Positions 37,183-46,436 of a DNA stretch of 64,000 nt are shown here, one piece after another. Position 1 is the first letter of the stretch, and each line of letters begins with the position of its first letter. A program made the position numbers and the translations under genes. This DNA comes from Clostridium paraputrificum (GTDB lineage: Bacteria > Bacillota > Clostridia > Clostridiales > Clostridiaceae): assembly GCF_900447045.1 (NCBI RefSeq), contig NZ_UAWH01000015.1, positions 248,001-312,000 of the forward strand, given 5' to 3'. The notes below the pieces were generated by a model, which saw only the letters and a list, made by a program, of their open reading frames with translations, searched no databases and was not told the origin of the DNA.

Positions 37183-39171
37183 ATGAATGGGTATAACCCT
37201 AAAAACAGAAAAAAAATAGCAGTTGCATTATCTGCTATAATCCTTACAAGCCAAGCAATTCCAGTAAATGCACTTACAAATGATAAATTAGAAAATAAGA
37301 AATCTACTTACACAACAATTACTAGTCTAATTGCTTCAAAAGATACTGAAGCACCTACATCATTCCAAATTTCAAAAAACGATTGGGATGGATCCCCAAA
37401 CTATACTATTACAATGAACATGTGGTACGGAGTAAATGGTGATGTATGGAAGCTTTACGAAAACGGTGTCCTAATTGCTGAAGTTCCATTAATAAATAAT
37501 ACTCCAGCAGCCCAAACAGCTCAATATACTTTTACTGACAAGCCAAATAAAACTTACGTTTATACAGCAGAGCTTGTTAATTCAGCCGGTGTTACTCAAG
37601 CTAGAGAGTCCGTAACACATGTCGTTACTAAAAATGAAAAACCTATAGATGTTCCTTTACCTGAATCAGCCTCAGGTCTTCCTGCAGTTGGATATACAGT
37701 TTTAAGTGAAGATGAAGATACATTTGAATGGGCTGTATTTATTGCAAATCCAAATCCATCATATATTTGGAATGGTAGAGATTTCTCTGCTTGGGGACTA
37801 TCCTTTGAAACAGATAACGAAATAACATCTGTATCTAATTGTGCTTCTTACACTCAAGAGAATGGAAAAGTAACTATTAATCTAAAGCAAGATGAAAGAT
37901 TATTAACCTCTAAAACAACTAGAGTATTTGTTATTCAAGGGAATAAAAAAGATTCAAAAGCTCCAAGTGGATTCACTCCAAATATATTTAGAGGAAATAT
38001 AACTTATCCTGAATATCAAGGATTACCATCTTCATGGAGTAAAAATAAGCCTGACTTAAATATAAAAGATCTTATAGAAAATGAAGCCGAATACTATAGT
38101 ACAACTGTTAAAGGTAACACGGGTAATAAACTTATGTATTCAAATCCAGCTCATCCAACGCAAATTCAATTAGGGTTACCTAATTCAATGCCTGTTCCAA
38201 TAAATGGTGTTAGTGGATTAAAGGTATGGATTCCATCAGAATACTTAGCAATGGGTCTTGCTACAGGAACAGAACTATTTGGCTTAAATCCAAACTTTAT
38301 GATTGGCCTTTCAATTAAGGAAAACTTTACTTGTGGTCTTGCTCCAATAGAATCTGGTTATAATGAGAATATCGTTACTGTAGATGGTAAACAATGGTCA
38401 TGGCCAATTCAAAAGAAACATCCAGATGGACCTTTCCAACAAGAAAAAGGTAATTTTAATGAAGTAAAGAAACAATACCCTGATTATTTACCATTAACAG
38501 CAGAACATGAGGACTATGTAACATTAAAAACTGGAGATATTGATGATCCATCTTACGTTCATGCAGCTATAACTTCATATATTAGTTTAACAATGACACG
38601 TGAATTCTTATATGCTATTCCTAATAATAATTTTGATGAATTTATTAAGGCTGCAAAAGATCCTTGGGCTGAATTTGTCTTAGTTGATAATGCTTATAAT
38701 AGAGGTGTTTATGGGTTATTACAAAGAAATTTATTTACAACTCATAGAGAACAAGCTATCAATACTAATGACATAAATGCAGAGTTCCAATTATCAGGAT
38801 TTGCAAATCACATTGAGAATATAAGTAATGTTATAAAAGAAATGGATAAGGAAACTTCAAATATTTATGATGCAAAAATAACTTGGAGCGAAATGGAAAA
38901 TTATTTTGATGAGTTTAGAAAGTTCTATGGTAATGGTACACCGTCAGATTCTGAATGGAATGATATGAAATCTGATGTTAAGCGAGCTTTTGATATCTTA
39001 TCTGAGCATTGGGGCGATGGAACTATATCTTATAGGTATGACTTCTTAACTTTATTGAGAGTAGCAGAACAATATCTTCCTGAAGATAAACATCCAAACC
39101 CAACAGGACCATCTTGGATAGAACAAATTGTTTCAGCAAACAACCAAGCTGCTTCTGCTCCTTCTAAATAG
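37183..39171 (+). CDS. secreted multidomain protein, possible glycoside hydrolase
   Basis: This 662-residue exported protein has a signal peptide (about 1-31), a first beta domain (about residues 57-155, with WYGVNGDVWKLYENGVL) similar to N-terminal modules of clostridial chitinases, and a second beta domain (about 165-265, with NGRDFSAWGLSFET) similar to CBM2-like carbohydrate-binding modules. The C-terminal 390 residues are helical and match no enzyme that I can name. Its block GLNPNFMIGLSIKENFTCGL has an acidic residue in a helical, lysozyme-like context, so a GH23- or GH124-like fold is an idea only. GGAGG precedes the ATG. It stands alone, with its own terminator. Confidence 0.6.
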   Translation: MNGYNPKNRKKIAVALSAIILTSQAIPVNALTNDKLENKKSTYTTITSLIASKDTEAPTSFQISKNDWDGSPNYTITMNMWYGVNGDVWKLYENGVLIAEVPLINNTPAAQTAQYTFTDKPNKTYVYTAELVNSAGVTQARESVTHVVTKNEKPIDVPLPESASGLPAVGYTVLSEDEDTFEWAVFIANPNPSYIWNGRDFSAWGLSFETDNEITSVSNCASYTQENGKVTINLKQDERLLTSKTTRVFVIQGNKKDSKAPSGFTPNIFRGNITYPEYQGLPSSWSKNKPDLNIKDLIENEAEYYSTTVKGNTGNKLMYSNPAHPTQIQLGLPNSMPVPINGVSGLKVWIPSEYLAMGLATGTELFGLNPNFMIGLSIKENFTCGLAPIESGYNENIVTVDGKQWSWPIQKKHPDGPFQQEKGNFNEVKKQYPDYLPLTAEHEDYVTLKTGDIDDPSYVHAAITSYISLTMTREFLYAIPNNNFDEFIKAAKDPWAEFVLVDNAYNRGVYGLLQRNLFTTHREQAINTNDINAEFQLSGFANHIENISNVIKEMDKETSNIYDAKITWSEMENYFDEFRKFYGNGTPSDSEWNDMKSDVKRAFDILSEHWGDGTISYRYDFLTLLRVAEQYLPEDKHPNPTGPSWIEQIVSANNQAASAPSK

Positions 39172-39176
39172 AAATA

Positions 39177-39210
39177 AAGGGTTACATCTAACAATTAAGA
39201 TGTAACCCTT
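39177..39210. terminator. convergent terminator
   Basis: AAGGGTTACATCT and its complement form a 13-bp perfect stem around eight bases, serving both convergent genes. Confidence 0.8.
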
Positions 39211-39224
39211 ATCATATTTTTATA

Positions 39225-40019
39225 CTATTTAAGTGGTGTATAGAATATTTGTGTTGCATATAACTTTCCGTTTCTAAAAGTAACACCTATTCCTATATCA
39301 GTATACCCACTATTTAAAATATTCTTCCTATGCCCTTCTGAGTTCATCCAACTATTTGTTATAGAAGCCCCACTTATACTAGAAGCTTGTCCACCAGTCA
39401 TAGTATATATGTTTTCACCAATTCTTGAATAGTTCCACCCATCTCTCTTGGCAATATCTTGAATATATCCATTCTTGGGTGATTTATGATCAAAATAATT
39501 TAAATCTAGCATCTCTAAAGATTTACTTCTAGCATAACTGTTAGCTGTTGAATTTCTTTTTAATGCTGGTAATCCTTGTTTTTGTCTCTCTGCATTTGTA
39601 GCGTTGAAAATCTCATCCTCTACCCTTGCTAAATAATCTCCATTATTTTGTACTGGAGCTTCAACCTTAGTATTTGTTTCTGTTTTATTTGTTGAAGGCT
39701 TAGTCACATTTGTAGAAGGTTTTTTAGTTGTATCTTTTGTAATAGTCTTAGTTGTTTCATTTGTATCTTTTACAGCAGATTTATCTTCAACTTTTGTATT
39801 GTTAGCGTTTACTTGGACCTTGTTTCCATTACTATCACTATTAACACTAGGTTCATCAACTACTTCTTTATTCTCCTCTTTTATTTCTTGAGGAACAGAC
39901 GTCATTTCTACCTCATTGGAATTATCGCTGGTTTCCTTCTTTGATACAGAACATCCAGTAAGAATGCTTGTACAAATCATCCCTGTAACTAATAGGGTTA
40001 TTATTCTTTTTCTTCCCAT
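39225..40019 (-). CDS. CAP/SCP-domain lipoprotein (YkwD-like)
   Basis: This 264-residue lipoprotein has the lipobox LTGC with a cysteine at residue 23. A Lys/Thr/Glu/Asn-rich linker covers about residues 25-125, with repeats of KPSTN type. The C-terminal CAP domain (about 132-264) has NATNAERQKQGLPALK, FDHKSP, IGENIY, SWMNSEGHRKNILN and GIGVTF, including the usual His and Glu. These are typical of YkwD/YlbC-type proteins of spore-formers. It should be on the outer face of the membrane. GGAGTGA precedes the ATG. The function of these domains is mostly unknown. Confidence 0.88.
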   Translation of the reverse strand: MGRKRIITLLVTGMICTSILTGCSVSKKETSDNSNEVEMTSVPQEIKEENKEVVDEPSVNSDSNGNKVQVNANNTKVEDKSAVKDTNETTKTITKDTTKKPSTNVTKPSTNKTETNTKVEAPVQNNGDYLARVEDEIFNATNAERQKQGLPALKRNSTANSYARSKSLEMLDLNYFDHKSPKNGYIQDIAKRDGWNYSRIGENIYTMTGGQASSISGASITNSWMNSEGHRKNILNSGYTDIGIGVTFRNGKLYATQIFYTPLK

Positions 40020-40118
40020 CTAATCACTCCTTTTGTTTTTTAGAGGTCATGTATAAGATAACATGGAAAATGAATGGTAATCCATAGTTGATGAATGGTG
40101 CTATTTGTAATATATTAC

Positions 40119-41051
40119 CTAATGAGTAATACCTTCCTTAGTTGCTATTGATAAAAATTCCTCTTCAGTTAATATATCTATATTTTGACCATTATTTATT
40201 AAAGATTCTGCCTTCTTTAGCTTTGTAGATTTATACATATCATCCAAGTACTCTCTACCCTTTATGCCTGTAATTAAAACATCTGTCTTTTTAGTTACAC
40301 TAGTTCCTATAATGCCTCCTAATTTCATCACTATCTTAAAGGCTTCATTTCTTCTCATAGAATCTAGTGGACCAGTAAATACTACAGTTTTATCCAAAAA
40401 GTACTCTGTATTCTCATTTAGAGATAGGCTTAAAGCTTCTTTCTTTGTATCATTATTCTTATGTTTTATAAGGGATGTACATGGCTCATACCCTCTATCA
40501 TAAACAGAACCAATATTTAAGCCTCCATTAATATGTAATGAAAGTAAATCCTTGATTCCATAATTTTCACTTATATGGATTAGTATTTTAGCACAAGCTG
40601 TTGCATCCTCTCCTGCGTGATGATGTTCAAATTTATGACCAACATATTCTGCAAGTGTATTTAATTTATGATTTCTTACATCCTTTATCTTATTTTTGGA
40701 TAGTAAAACAGTACATATATAATGTAAATTAGGATATTCAAATCCATAATAATTAAGCAAACTTCTAAGTACACTTAAATCAAAGGCAGCATTATGAGCT
40801 ACAACTAATTCTTCATCAAAATAATGTTTAATTTTAGGCCACAACTCCCCAAATGTCATTTCATTTTCTACATCCTGTGGGTATATACCATGAATCCATA
40901 TATTGTGAGCATTAAATCTCATCTCTGGAGGTTTTATTAAGTGGTATTCTGTACTTACAATTTTATTTCCTTTTACCTTTGTAATTCCAATTGCACAAGC
41001 ACTATTTCTACTTTCATTTGCTGTTTCAAAATCTATTGCTACGAAATTCAT
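40119..41051 (-). CDS. DnaQ-like 3'-5' exonuclease with BRCT domain
   Basis: The 310-residue product combines a DEDDh exonuclease and a BRCT domain. The exonuclease motifs are DFETAN (residues 6-11), HNAAFDLSVL and HHAGEDATACA. The BRCT domain covers about residues 220-300, with LDKTVVFTGPL, GGIIG and KTDVLITG. This fusion resembles an exonuclease joined to the BRCT end seen in NAD-dependent DNA ligase, and points to a role at DNA ends or repair. I chose the ATG at 41051, with AAGGA eight bases upstream; the frame is open to 41111. No LexA box is visible upstream. Confidence 0.9.
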   Translation of the reverse strand: MNFVAIDFETANESRNSACAIGITKVKGNKIVSTEYHLIKPPEMRFNAHNIWIHGIYPQDVENEMTFGELWPKIKHYFDEELVVAHNAAFDLSVLRSLLNYYGFEYPNLHYICTVLLSKNKIKDVRNHKLNTLAEYVGHKFEHHHAGEDATACAKILIHISENYGIKDLLSLHINGGLNIGSVYDRGYEPCTSLIKHKNNDTKKEALSLSLNENTEYFLDKTVVFTGPLDSMRRNEAFKIVMKLGGIIGTSVTKKTDVLITGIKGREYLDDMYKSTKLKKAESLINNGQNIDILTEEEFLSIATKEGITH

Positions 41052-41171
41052 TGTAATCATCCTTCTTTTCTTATCTAAAGATAAAATACCACTTACTAGG
41101 CAATTATACAATGGTATATTTTCAATTTTTCATGAGTAAACTAACTTTGAATTATTTTTATAGGTGATTTT

Positions 41172-41501
41172 ATGAATAGAATTAAATTGGGAGTATACTT
41201 TATTCCTGGAATTTTCATATTACTCTTATCAAGTATTTTATATTTAATACTGGAATATCATACTTTTGGTGGCATTTCAATACTTCTTTTAATAGGACTA
41301 TATCCTATTGTATCAGTACTACAAGGAGTTTTTGTAACATTAAACTCATATAACATATATTTAGCAATAATTATTTCGGCATTTTTTATTTATATCACTT
41401 TCCTTTTATATTTTAATAAAAGCCTATATGTGTATATGGTTATTTATTTAATACTTGAATTTATTTCCTATATATTTGTAAAAATCTTTAAAGAAAAATA
41501 A
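41172..41501 (+). CDS. small polytopic membrane protein
   Basis: This 109-residue, very hydrophobic protein has three to four membrane segments (about residues 9-29, 33-58, 61-79 and 84-104). It ends with a basic KIFKEK. There is no family that I recognise. AGGTGATTTT precedes the ATG. It is divergent from the exonuclease gene and convergent with a GNAT gene, with a terminator overlapping its end. No binding motif is visible. Confidence 0.6.
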   Translation: MNRIKLGVYFIPGIFILLLSSILYLILEYHTFGGISILLLIGLYPIVSVLQGVFVTLNSYNIYLAIIISAFFIYITFLLYFNKSLYVYMVIYLILEFISYIFVKIFKEK

Positions 41502-41534
41502 AGGTTGTACTAGTTAACTAATACAACCTTTTTT
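41500..41534. terminator. convergent terminator overlapping a stop codon
   Basis: AAAGGTTGTACTAG pairs with CTAATACAACCTTT (one wobble) around TTAA and is followed by T residues. It begins at the stop codon of the plus-strand gene and overlaps the end of the minus-strand acetyltransferase gene. Confidence 0.75.
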
Positions 41535-41976
41535 CCATTGAAACATCACATCTTGAGCATACTTCACTGGAATTATATTTAAAACCTGATTTTTCATAAA
41601 GCGGAATAGCCTTATTTAAAAGTGAGTTTGTTTGTAGAGTCATAACTTTATAACCTAACTTCCTTCCCATCTTTAAAGCATCATCCATTAGTTTTTTTCC
41701 TATACCTTTTCCTTGATAATCTTCAAGTAAATACATTTTTCTTAGTTCACACTCATCATCACTTATATGGTATACGCCAACAGAACCTATAATTTTATTA
41801 TCATCTAATACTACTTCAAACCAGCCTGAATTATTTAAGTAATATTTTTCTATATCACTTACATCAAAGTCTGCCCCATCAGGTTCAAGGCCTAATCCAT
41901 ACTTAGACAAAGCATCTCCAATAACCTTTAAAACCTCTTTCTCATCGCCCTTTTTTCCTAACCTATAGGTAATCAT
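41518..41976 (-). CDS. GNAT-family N-acetyltransferase
   Basis: This 152-residue GNAT enzyme has the acetyl-CoA loop YQGKGIGKKLMDDAL at about residue 90, preceded by the strand LRKMYLL, and the C-terminal AIPLYEKSGFKYN. The substrate is not predictable. AGGGGG precedes the ATG. It lies 18 bases after the HAD phosphatase gene, which is 76 bases after the PhzF gene, so the three may form one operon. Confidence 0.88.
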   Translation of the reverse strand: MITYRLGKKGDEKEVLKVIGDALSKYGLGLEPDGADFDVSDIEKYYLNNSGWFEVVLDDNKIIGSVGVYHISDDECELRKMYLLEDYQGKGIGKKLMDDALKMGRKLGYKVMTLQTNSLLNKAIPLYEKSGFKYNSSEVCSRCDVSMEKRLY

Positions 41977-41994
41977 ACTGCCCCCTAATATCTT

Positions 41995-42678
41995 TTATAA
42001 AATTTCTTTTAATTCTTTTAGTGAATGTATTTCATATGTTAAGTTTAAACCAGACTTATTTTCTAAGTGGTTTGGATTATACCAACATGTATCAATACCT
42101 GCATTTACTCCACCTTGCATATCTGAAGTTAAGCTATCACCAATCATAAGCACCCTAGATTTATCCTTATATCCAAGCTTATCTAAGGCGTAATCAAATA
42201 TTCTTGGGTCTGGTTTTGATATCTTTATCTCATCAGATATTATAAGCTCTTGGAAATAATCCTTTAATGGAGTCTTACTAATTCTACTTTTTTGAACATC
42301 CTTAAGTCCATTAGTTACTAAAGCTAGTTTGTATTTTTTACTTAAATAATCTATTACTTCAACTGAATCCTCAAAAAGGTATGCTCCTTCCCCAAGAAAC
42401 TTAGCATATGCTTTACTAAAGCCTACAGCATCAAAATCTACTTCCACTTTCTTTGAAAATCTCTCAAATCTTTCTACACGTAATCTATCTGCTGTTATTT
42501 CTCCCCTTTCAAACTCTTCCCATATATGTTTGTTTATTTGAGAATAAAGCTTTAAACTTTCCTCTTCATCTAACTCTAACTTATAATCCTTTAAAGCCTT
42601 TAAAAAAGCTTGCTTTTCTGCCATTTTAAAATCAAATAATGTTTCATCTGCATCAAATAATAGTAATTCATATTTCAT
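41995..42678 (-). CDS. YjjG-like HAD-family nucleotidase
   Basis: This 227-residue protein belongs to the HAD superfamily with a helical cap, most like YjjG/YfnB 5'-nucleotidases, which act on damaged or pyrimidine nucleotides. Motif I is DADETLFD, with the nucleophile as the first Asp; VTNG is motif II, KISKP gives Lys, and GDSLTSD is motif IV. I chose the ATG at 42678 because a GGGTGG site precedes it; the frame is open to 42741, but the added residues are hydrophobic leader-like and unlikely. It is upstream of a GNAT gene with a short gap. Confidence 0.88.
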   Translation of the reverse strand: MKYELLLFDADETLFDFKMAEKQAFLKALKDYKLELDEEESLKLYSQINKHIWEEFERGEITADRLRVERFERFSKKVEVDFDAVGFSKAYAKFLGEGAYLFEDSVEVIDYLSKKYKLALVTNGLKDVQKSRISKTPLKDYFQELIISDEIKISKPDPRIFDYALDKLGYKDKSRVLMIGDSLTSDMQGGVNAGIDTCWYNPNHLENKSGLNLTYEIHSLKELKEIL

Positions 42679-42754
42679 ATGTATTGCCACCCTTCTGTCG
42701 TCATTTAAGAGAATTATAACAGATAATGAAAATACATCCAACCATCTCTTTTAT

Positions 42755-43534
42755 CTAAATTTCAATTATTCCTTCTAAATATATCTTTGCTTCTCCAGAT
42801 ATATTTACTCTATTATCCTTTAGTATACAGTATAAGGTACCTCCCCTTTTAGAAAGCTGTTTAGCAACCAAATCAGTTTTATTTAATCTTTTAGCCCAAT
42901 ATGGAGCTAATGTACAATGAGCAGAACCTGTAACAGAGTCTTCATTTATTACACTATTAGGCACAAAAAATCTAGATACAAAATCACAATCCCTACCTTT
43001 AGCAGTAACCATTATTCCATCGTATCCTAGCGACTTTAGTATATCCATATTAGGTTGTAAATATAAAACATCTTCTTCATCTCTTAATACTAGCATTAAA
43101 TCTCTAGCTTCATAAGCATCTATTGGAATAACTCCTAGTGCTTCAAATACTCTGTCATCAATTTCCTTTCTTTTTCCTTCTAAAAGCGGAAAATCCATAA
43201 TAATTTTATTTTCATCTCTATTTACCTTTAACTCTCCACTTAAAGTATTAAAAAGTATTTCATTTATATCTTTTTCATAATAATTGAAAATTACATATGC
43301 AGCTGCTAAAGTTCCATGTCCACAAAGTTCAATTTCATATTCTGGAGTAAACCATCTTAATCTATATCCATTTTCTTCTTTAACAAAGAATGCAGTTTCA
43401 GACAGATTATTTTCCATTGCAATATTTTGTAATATTAAATCACTAGGCCAAGCTTCTAACGGACAAACCCCTGCTGGATTACCTTTAAACACTTCATTTG
43501 TAAAGGCATCTACTATATAAATCTTATTTTTCAT
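42755..43534 (-). CDS. PhzF-family isomerase-like protein
   Basis: The 259-residue product is a PhzF/YddE-type protein. It has VDAFTNEVFKGNPAGVC (residues 9-25), the family acidic residue in LSETAFF, and ELCGHGTLAAAY. The final NEDSVTGSAHCTLAPYWA carries the second conserved block. Members are often isomerases of small molecules, but most substrates are unknown. GGAGGGG precedes the ATG. The downstream HAD gene follows 76 bases later on the same strand. Confidence 0.88.
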   Translation of the reverse strand: MKNKIYIVDAFTNEVFKGNPAGVCPLEAWPSDLILQNIAMENNLSETAFFVKEENGYRLRWFTPEYEIELCGHGTLAAAYVIFNYYEKDINEILFNTLSGELKVNRDENKIIMDFPLLEGKRKEIDDRVFEALGVIPIDAYEARDLMLVLRDEEDVLYLQPNMDILKSLGYDGIMVTAKGRDCDFVSRFFVPNSVINEDSVTGSAHCTLAPYWAKRLNKTDLVAKQLSKRGGTLYCILKDNRVNISGEAKIYLEGIIEI

Positions 43535-43676
43535 TATTCCCCTCCCTTTCTATACTATATTCTTGTAATTTATTCAAATCAATTCTTTAAGATCTAAATT
43601 TGTACACATAATAGAATTAATAAAGTATATATTAGACATAAAGAGAGCAACTACAATACAATTACTCCCTTTACTT

Positions 43677-43997
43677 CTAAACACTAATTTTTTCGTACAC
43701 TTCATCTGTAATTTCTATTTCACCTATATCTATTTTGTTTGGATTTGTAGTTAAAGGATATTCCTTAATCCATATATTATCATCAACAATCATACCCGGA
43801 ACTATAGCTTCACCTGGATTTTCATCATAAACCTCTTCAATATTCTCATCCTTTGTTAGTATAACTAACCTCCTACAAGGCTCATCATCTTCACCATAAA
43901 TATTAAAAAAAGCGTTGTATTTATCAAATTCCTTAATAGAAACAACTATTTTCAAATTTAAATTTAATTCTTTTGCTACATCTATAAGCTTTAACAT
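43677..43997 (-). CDS. 106-residue protein of unknown function
   Basis: This 106-residue protein is not recognised. It is acidic and soluble, with beta-strand-like segments and no cysteine cluster (a single Cys). The frame is open to 44081, but I place the start at 43997, where GGGGTG lies five bases upstream; the longer version adds a hydrophobic stretch from an AT-rich leader. It begins about 95 bases after the alpha/beta hydrolase gene. No catalytic motif is visible. Confidence 0.55.
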   Translation of the reverse strand: MLKLIDVAKELNLNLKIVVSIKEFDKYNAFFNIYGEDDEPCRRLVILTKDENIEEVYDENPGEAIVPGMIVDDNIWIKEYPLTTNPNKIDIGEIEITDEVYEKISV

Positions 43998-44092
43998 ATT
44001 CACACCCCGTATAAATAAAACTATAACTATAATAACATAATTTTCAATAAATAAAAAAGATACGCAATAAAGAAATTGCATATCTTTTTAAA

Positions 44093-44905
44093 CTAACTAT
44101 CTATAAATGTTTTAAGCTCCTTATTAAATCTATCCTTTTCATCATAAAATAGCCCATGGCCACTCTTTCTAAATTTAATTAGATTAGAATTTTTTATAAG
44201 TTTACTTTGCTGTTCACTCAACTCTGGTAAAACAACTTGATCATGAACTCCTTGTAGAATCAATGTAGGAATATGAATATACTTAAAATCTTCAAATAAA
44301 CATTCATCTATCCACGTTTGAGCAATCTCTGCTGTTGCCCATCCTGCTGCTTCTAAACCAAGGTTCAAGAACCAAGTGGCAAAGGGAATACTTATTTTCC
44401 TATAGAAAAATATTTTACCAAAGTCATCTAACATCTTAGGTCTATCTGTGTATGTCCCGTTAATTATATTATCAACAACATCTTTTTTTATCCCATAAGG
44501 GAAATTTTTTCTTCTTATTAAGCTAGGTGCCGCTGCTGCACAAAGAACTAGTTTAGATACACTAAATCCTTTATGTCTTGCCATATATCTAATGGCAATT
44601 GCACCACCTGTAGAATGTCCAACCAAACAAATATCTTTTAGGCATAGCTTTTCAACTACTTCTTTTACATCATCTGCTAATGTATTATAATCATAACCCT
44701 TTGATGGCTTATCAGACTTTCCAAATCCTCTTTGATCAATTCCAATACACCGATATCCTTCTTTTATAAAATAATCATACTGATATTCAAAAAGCTCATG
44801 ACTTCCAGGCCATCCATGTAAAAACACTATTGTTTTATTGCTGTTTTGGTTAATATCCTCAACATAAAGCTTTGTACCATCCTTAGACTTTACGTAATAA
44901 CTCAT
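44093..44905 (-). CDS. alpha/beta hydrolase
   Basis: This 270-residue enzyme has a classic alpha/beta hydrolase arrangement. HGWPGSHELF forms the oxyanion loop, the nucleophile Ser is in GHSTGG (around residue 96), the acid Asp is in QGVHDQVV and the His in KSGHGLFYD. It resembles the non-haem haloperoxidase or esterase subgroup. There is no signal peptide. I chose the ATG at 44905 with GGAGT six bases upstream; the frame is open to 44920. The natural ester substrate is unknown. Confidence 0.88.
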   Translation of the reverse strand: MSYYVKSKDGTKLYVEDINQNSNKTIVFLHGWPGSHELFEYQYDYFIKEGYRCIGIDQRGFGKSDKPSKGYDYNTLADDVKEVVEKLCLKDICLVGHSTGGAIAIRYMARHKGFSVSKLVLCAAAAPSLIRRKNFPYGIKKDVVDNIINGTYTDRPKMLDDFGKIFFYRKISIPFATWFLNLGLEAAGWATAEIAQTWIDECLFEDFKYIHIPTLILQGVHDQVVLPELSEQQSKLIKNSNLIKFRKSGHGLFYDEKDRFNKELKTFIDS

Positions 44906-44987
44906 TATTCTACTCCACAAAAATAATCTTATTTTATAGTACTCATATATATGAAAAAGTGATAGTAAATTAAAGGAAATAATAAGA

Positions 44988-45206
44988 TTAATCGTAAATA
45001 AGTACTTTCATAACTTTATCAGTATAAATTATAATACTACATTTATCTGTTTTAATTTTTAAATAATCTGGCTCTTTAGACTGTAAATAAGCCATTAATG
45101 TTGACATAGTTTCATTTTTTATAATGTAATAGCTGCCACTATCCATTGATTCATTTGTTGTAAATTTAATTTCTTCTCCATTAATTAATGTTAATTCTAC
45201 TTTCAT
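44988..45206 (-). CDS. small unknown protein, 72 residues
   Basis: This 72-residue protein starts MKVELTLINGEEIKF and has a regular pattern of short strands, like a small beta fold with a single helix. There is no family that I recognise. GAGGTAATGAC precedes the ATG, so translation is credible. It lies alone between the alpha/beta hydrolase and the broken DDAH-like gene, on the same strand. The C-terminus ends in a hydrophobic VMKVLIYD. Confidence 0.55.
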   Translation of the reverse strand: MKVELTLINGEEIKFTTNESMDSGSYYIIKNETMSTLMAYLQSKEPDYLKIKTDKCSIIIYTDKVMKVLIYD

Positions 45207-45306
45207 GTCATTACCTCTTTATATTCTTTAATGTATTCTCAATTATAAATTTCTACATTAAAATTAAAAGTCCTTTTATCTCATAATATTTATTCAAAAT
45301 TAAAAG

Positions 45307-45326
45307 CATGTATAATGATACATGCA
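45307..45326 (-). terminator. terminator after the DDAH-like pseudogene
   Basis: GCATGTAT and its complement flank four bases, followed on the minus strand by TTTTAATTTTG. It lies 10 bases past the reading frame. Confidence 0.65.
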
Positions 45327-45335
45327 ACTATTTAT

Positions 45336-46149
45336 TCATTCTCTCAATAGATAGAGAACGGAACAACCTAAACTTCCATCTCCTTTTATAATTTCTGAGT
45401 AATCTATATAGCTTACCTCATATCCTTCTTTCACAAGAATTTTAGAAACATTTTTATTACTACTTAATAACTTTTTATCTCCTAAATATACATAGTTAGT
45501 TCCTAAATCATCTGCATCATCTTTGCTTATTTCTATTAAATTAGGTATATATTCTTCAATAACTTTTCTATCAAAAACATATGGAGATATAACTCCACTT
45601 CCTTTATCTAATGTATTAAATACACAATCTAAATGTATTTTACTATTATCAAAATAAATAGGTATTACCTTCATATCTATATTCATCTTATTTAATACTT
45701 TTTCTAATTCCCTGCAAGCATCTATAGTTGTTCTTGTACTTATACCAACAAAAAGTACTCCGTCATAATGAATTACATCTCCACCCTCAATTGTGTTTTC
45801 CAAACAATAATATTTTAAATTATGATCTTTAATATATTTTTTTTAGATATATTATTTCACTTTTTCTTTCATCAAGCTTCATATTACACAGGAATAAAAT
45901 ATCATTAACTACAAATCCTACATCTTGAGTGAATACTTGATGATATAAATTTTTATTTATATCTATAAAACTAACTTTTACTCCGTTATTACTTAATGAA
46001 TTTACGAAGTTATTGTACTGACTAAACATAAGTTCGTTATTAATTTTATTATAAAAAGGACTATTTTTCTTAGTTATTTTAAAATTAACAGGATAACAAA
46101 GAAGGCAAGATTTTAATTTATCACATTGGTTACTTTGAAATATCTTCAT
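45336..46149 (-). pseudogene. frameshifted DDAH/arginine deiminase-like hydrolase
   Basis: Two reading frames (45829-46149 and 45336-45803) are halves of one amidinotransferase/DDAH-superfamily enzyme. The first half has SNQCDKLKSCLLCYP and TQDVGFVV. The second has EGGDV, GISTRTTID, HLDCVF and near the end LGCSVLYL, with the probable catalytic His and Cys. They change frame at a run of eight A (minus strand; T run at 45837-45844). Removing one A joins SEIIYLKK to YIKDHNLKYYC and to the second half, giving about 270 residues, a normal length. The break may be a real pseudogene, an off phase of a variable gene, or a sequencing error. AGGAG precedes the first ATG. Confidence 0.75.
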
Positions 46150-46293
46150 ATAACTACTCCTAACATACTTTTATAGCAATAGTTTAGTCAAATATTAAAG
46201 TAATTATGTGCCACTAAAGGCAGATAAAATAGGTTGTATATTCTAAAGTATTGGTTAAATTAATTGTGATTAAGAAATAAGGAGGATCTTAAA

Positions 46294-46395
46294 ATGTCTA
46301 AATTTACAAAAGTTGTTGAAATGGATATTGAACACTCAAAACTACATATTAAAGGAGAAAAAGGTAAACCAAAGTCAAATAAACATAATAAATAA
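46294..46395 (+). CDS. 33-residue small protein, short open reading frame
   Basis: A short frame encodes MSKFTKVVEMDIEHSKLHIK followed by a basic, Lys- and Asn-rich tail, 33 residues in all. AAGGAGGATCTTAAA before the ATG is an almost perfect ribosome site with optimal spacing, and codon use is natural for this genome. It is the only plus-strand frame between two minus-strand genes. No family is known to me. A terminator follows at 46437-46481. The peptide is basic overall, without a membrane segment. Confidence 0.5.
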   Translation: MSKFTKVVEMDIEHSKLHIKGEKGKPKSNKHNK

Positions 46396-46436
46396 TTAGC
46401 AATAACTTAATTATTCAAAACATTTAACTTAAATAA

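Noticed and set aside
43640..43670. A possible terminator before the 106-residue unknown gene
   Set aside because: Pairing requires many G-U wobbles and the T run is weak, so it was not listed.
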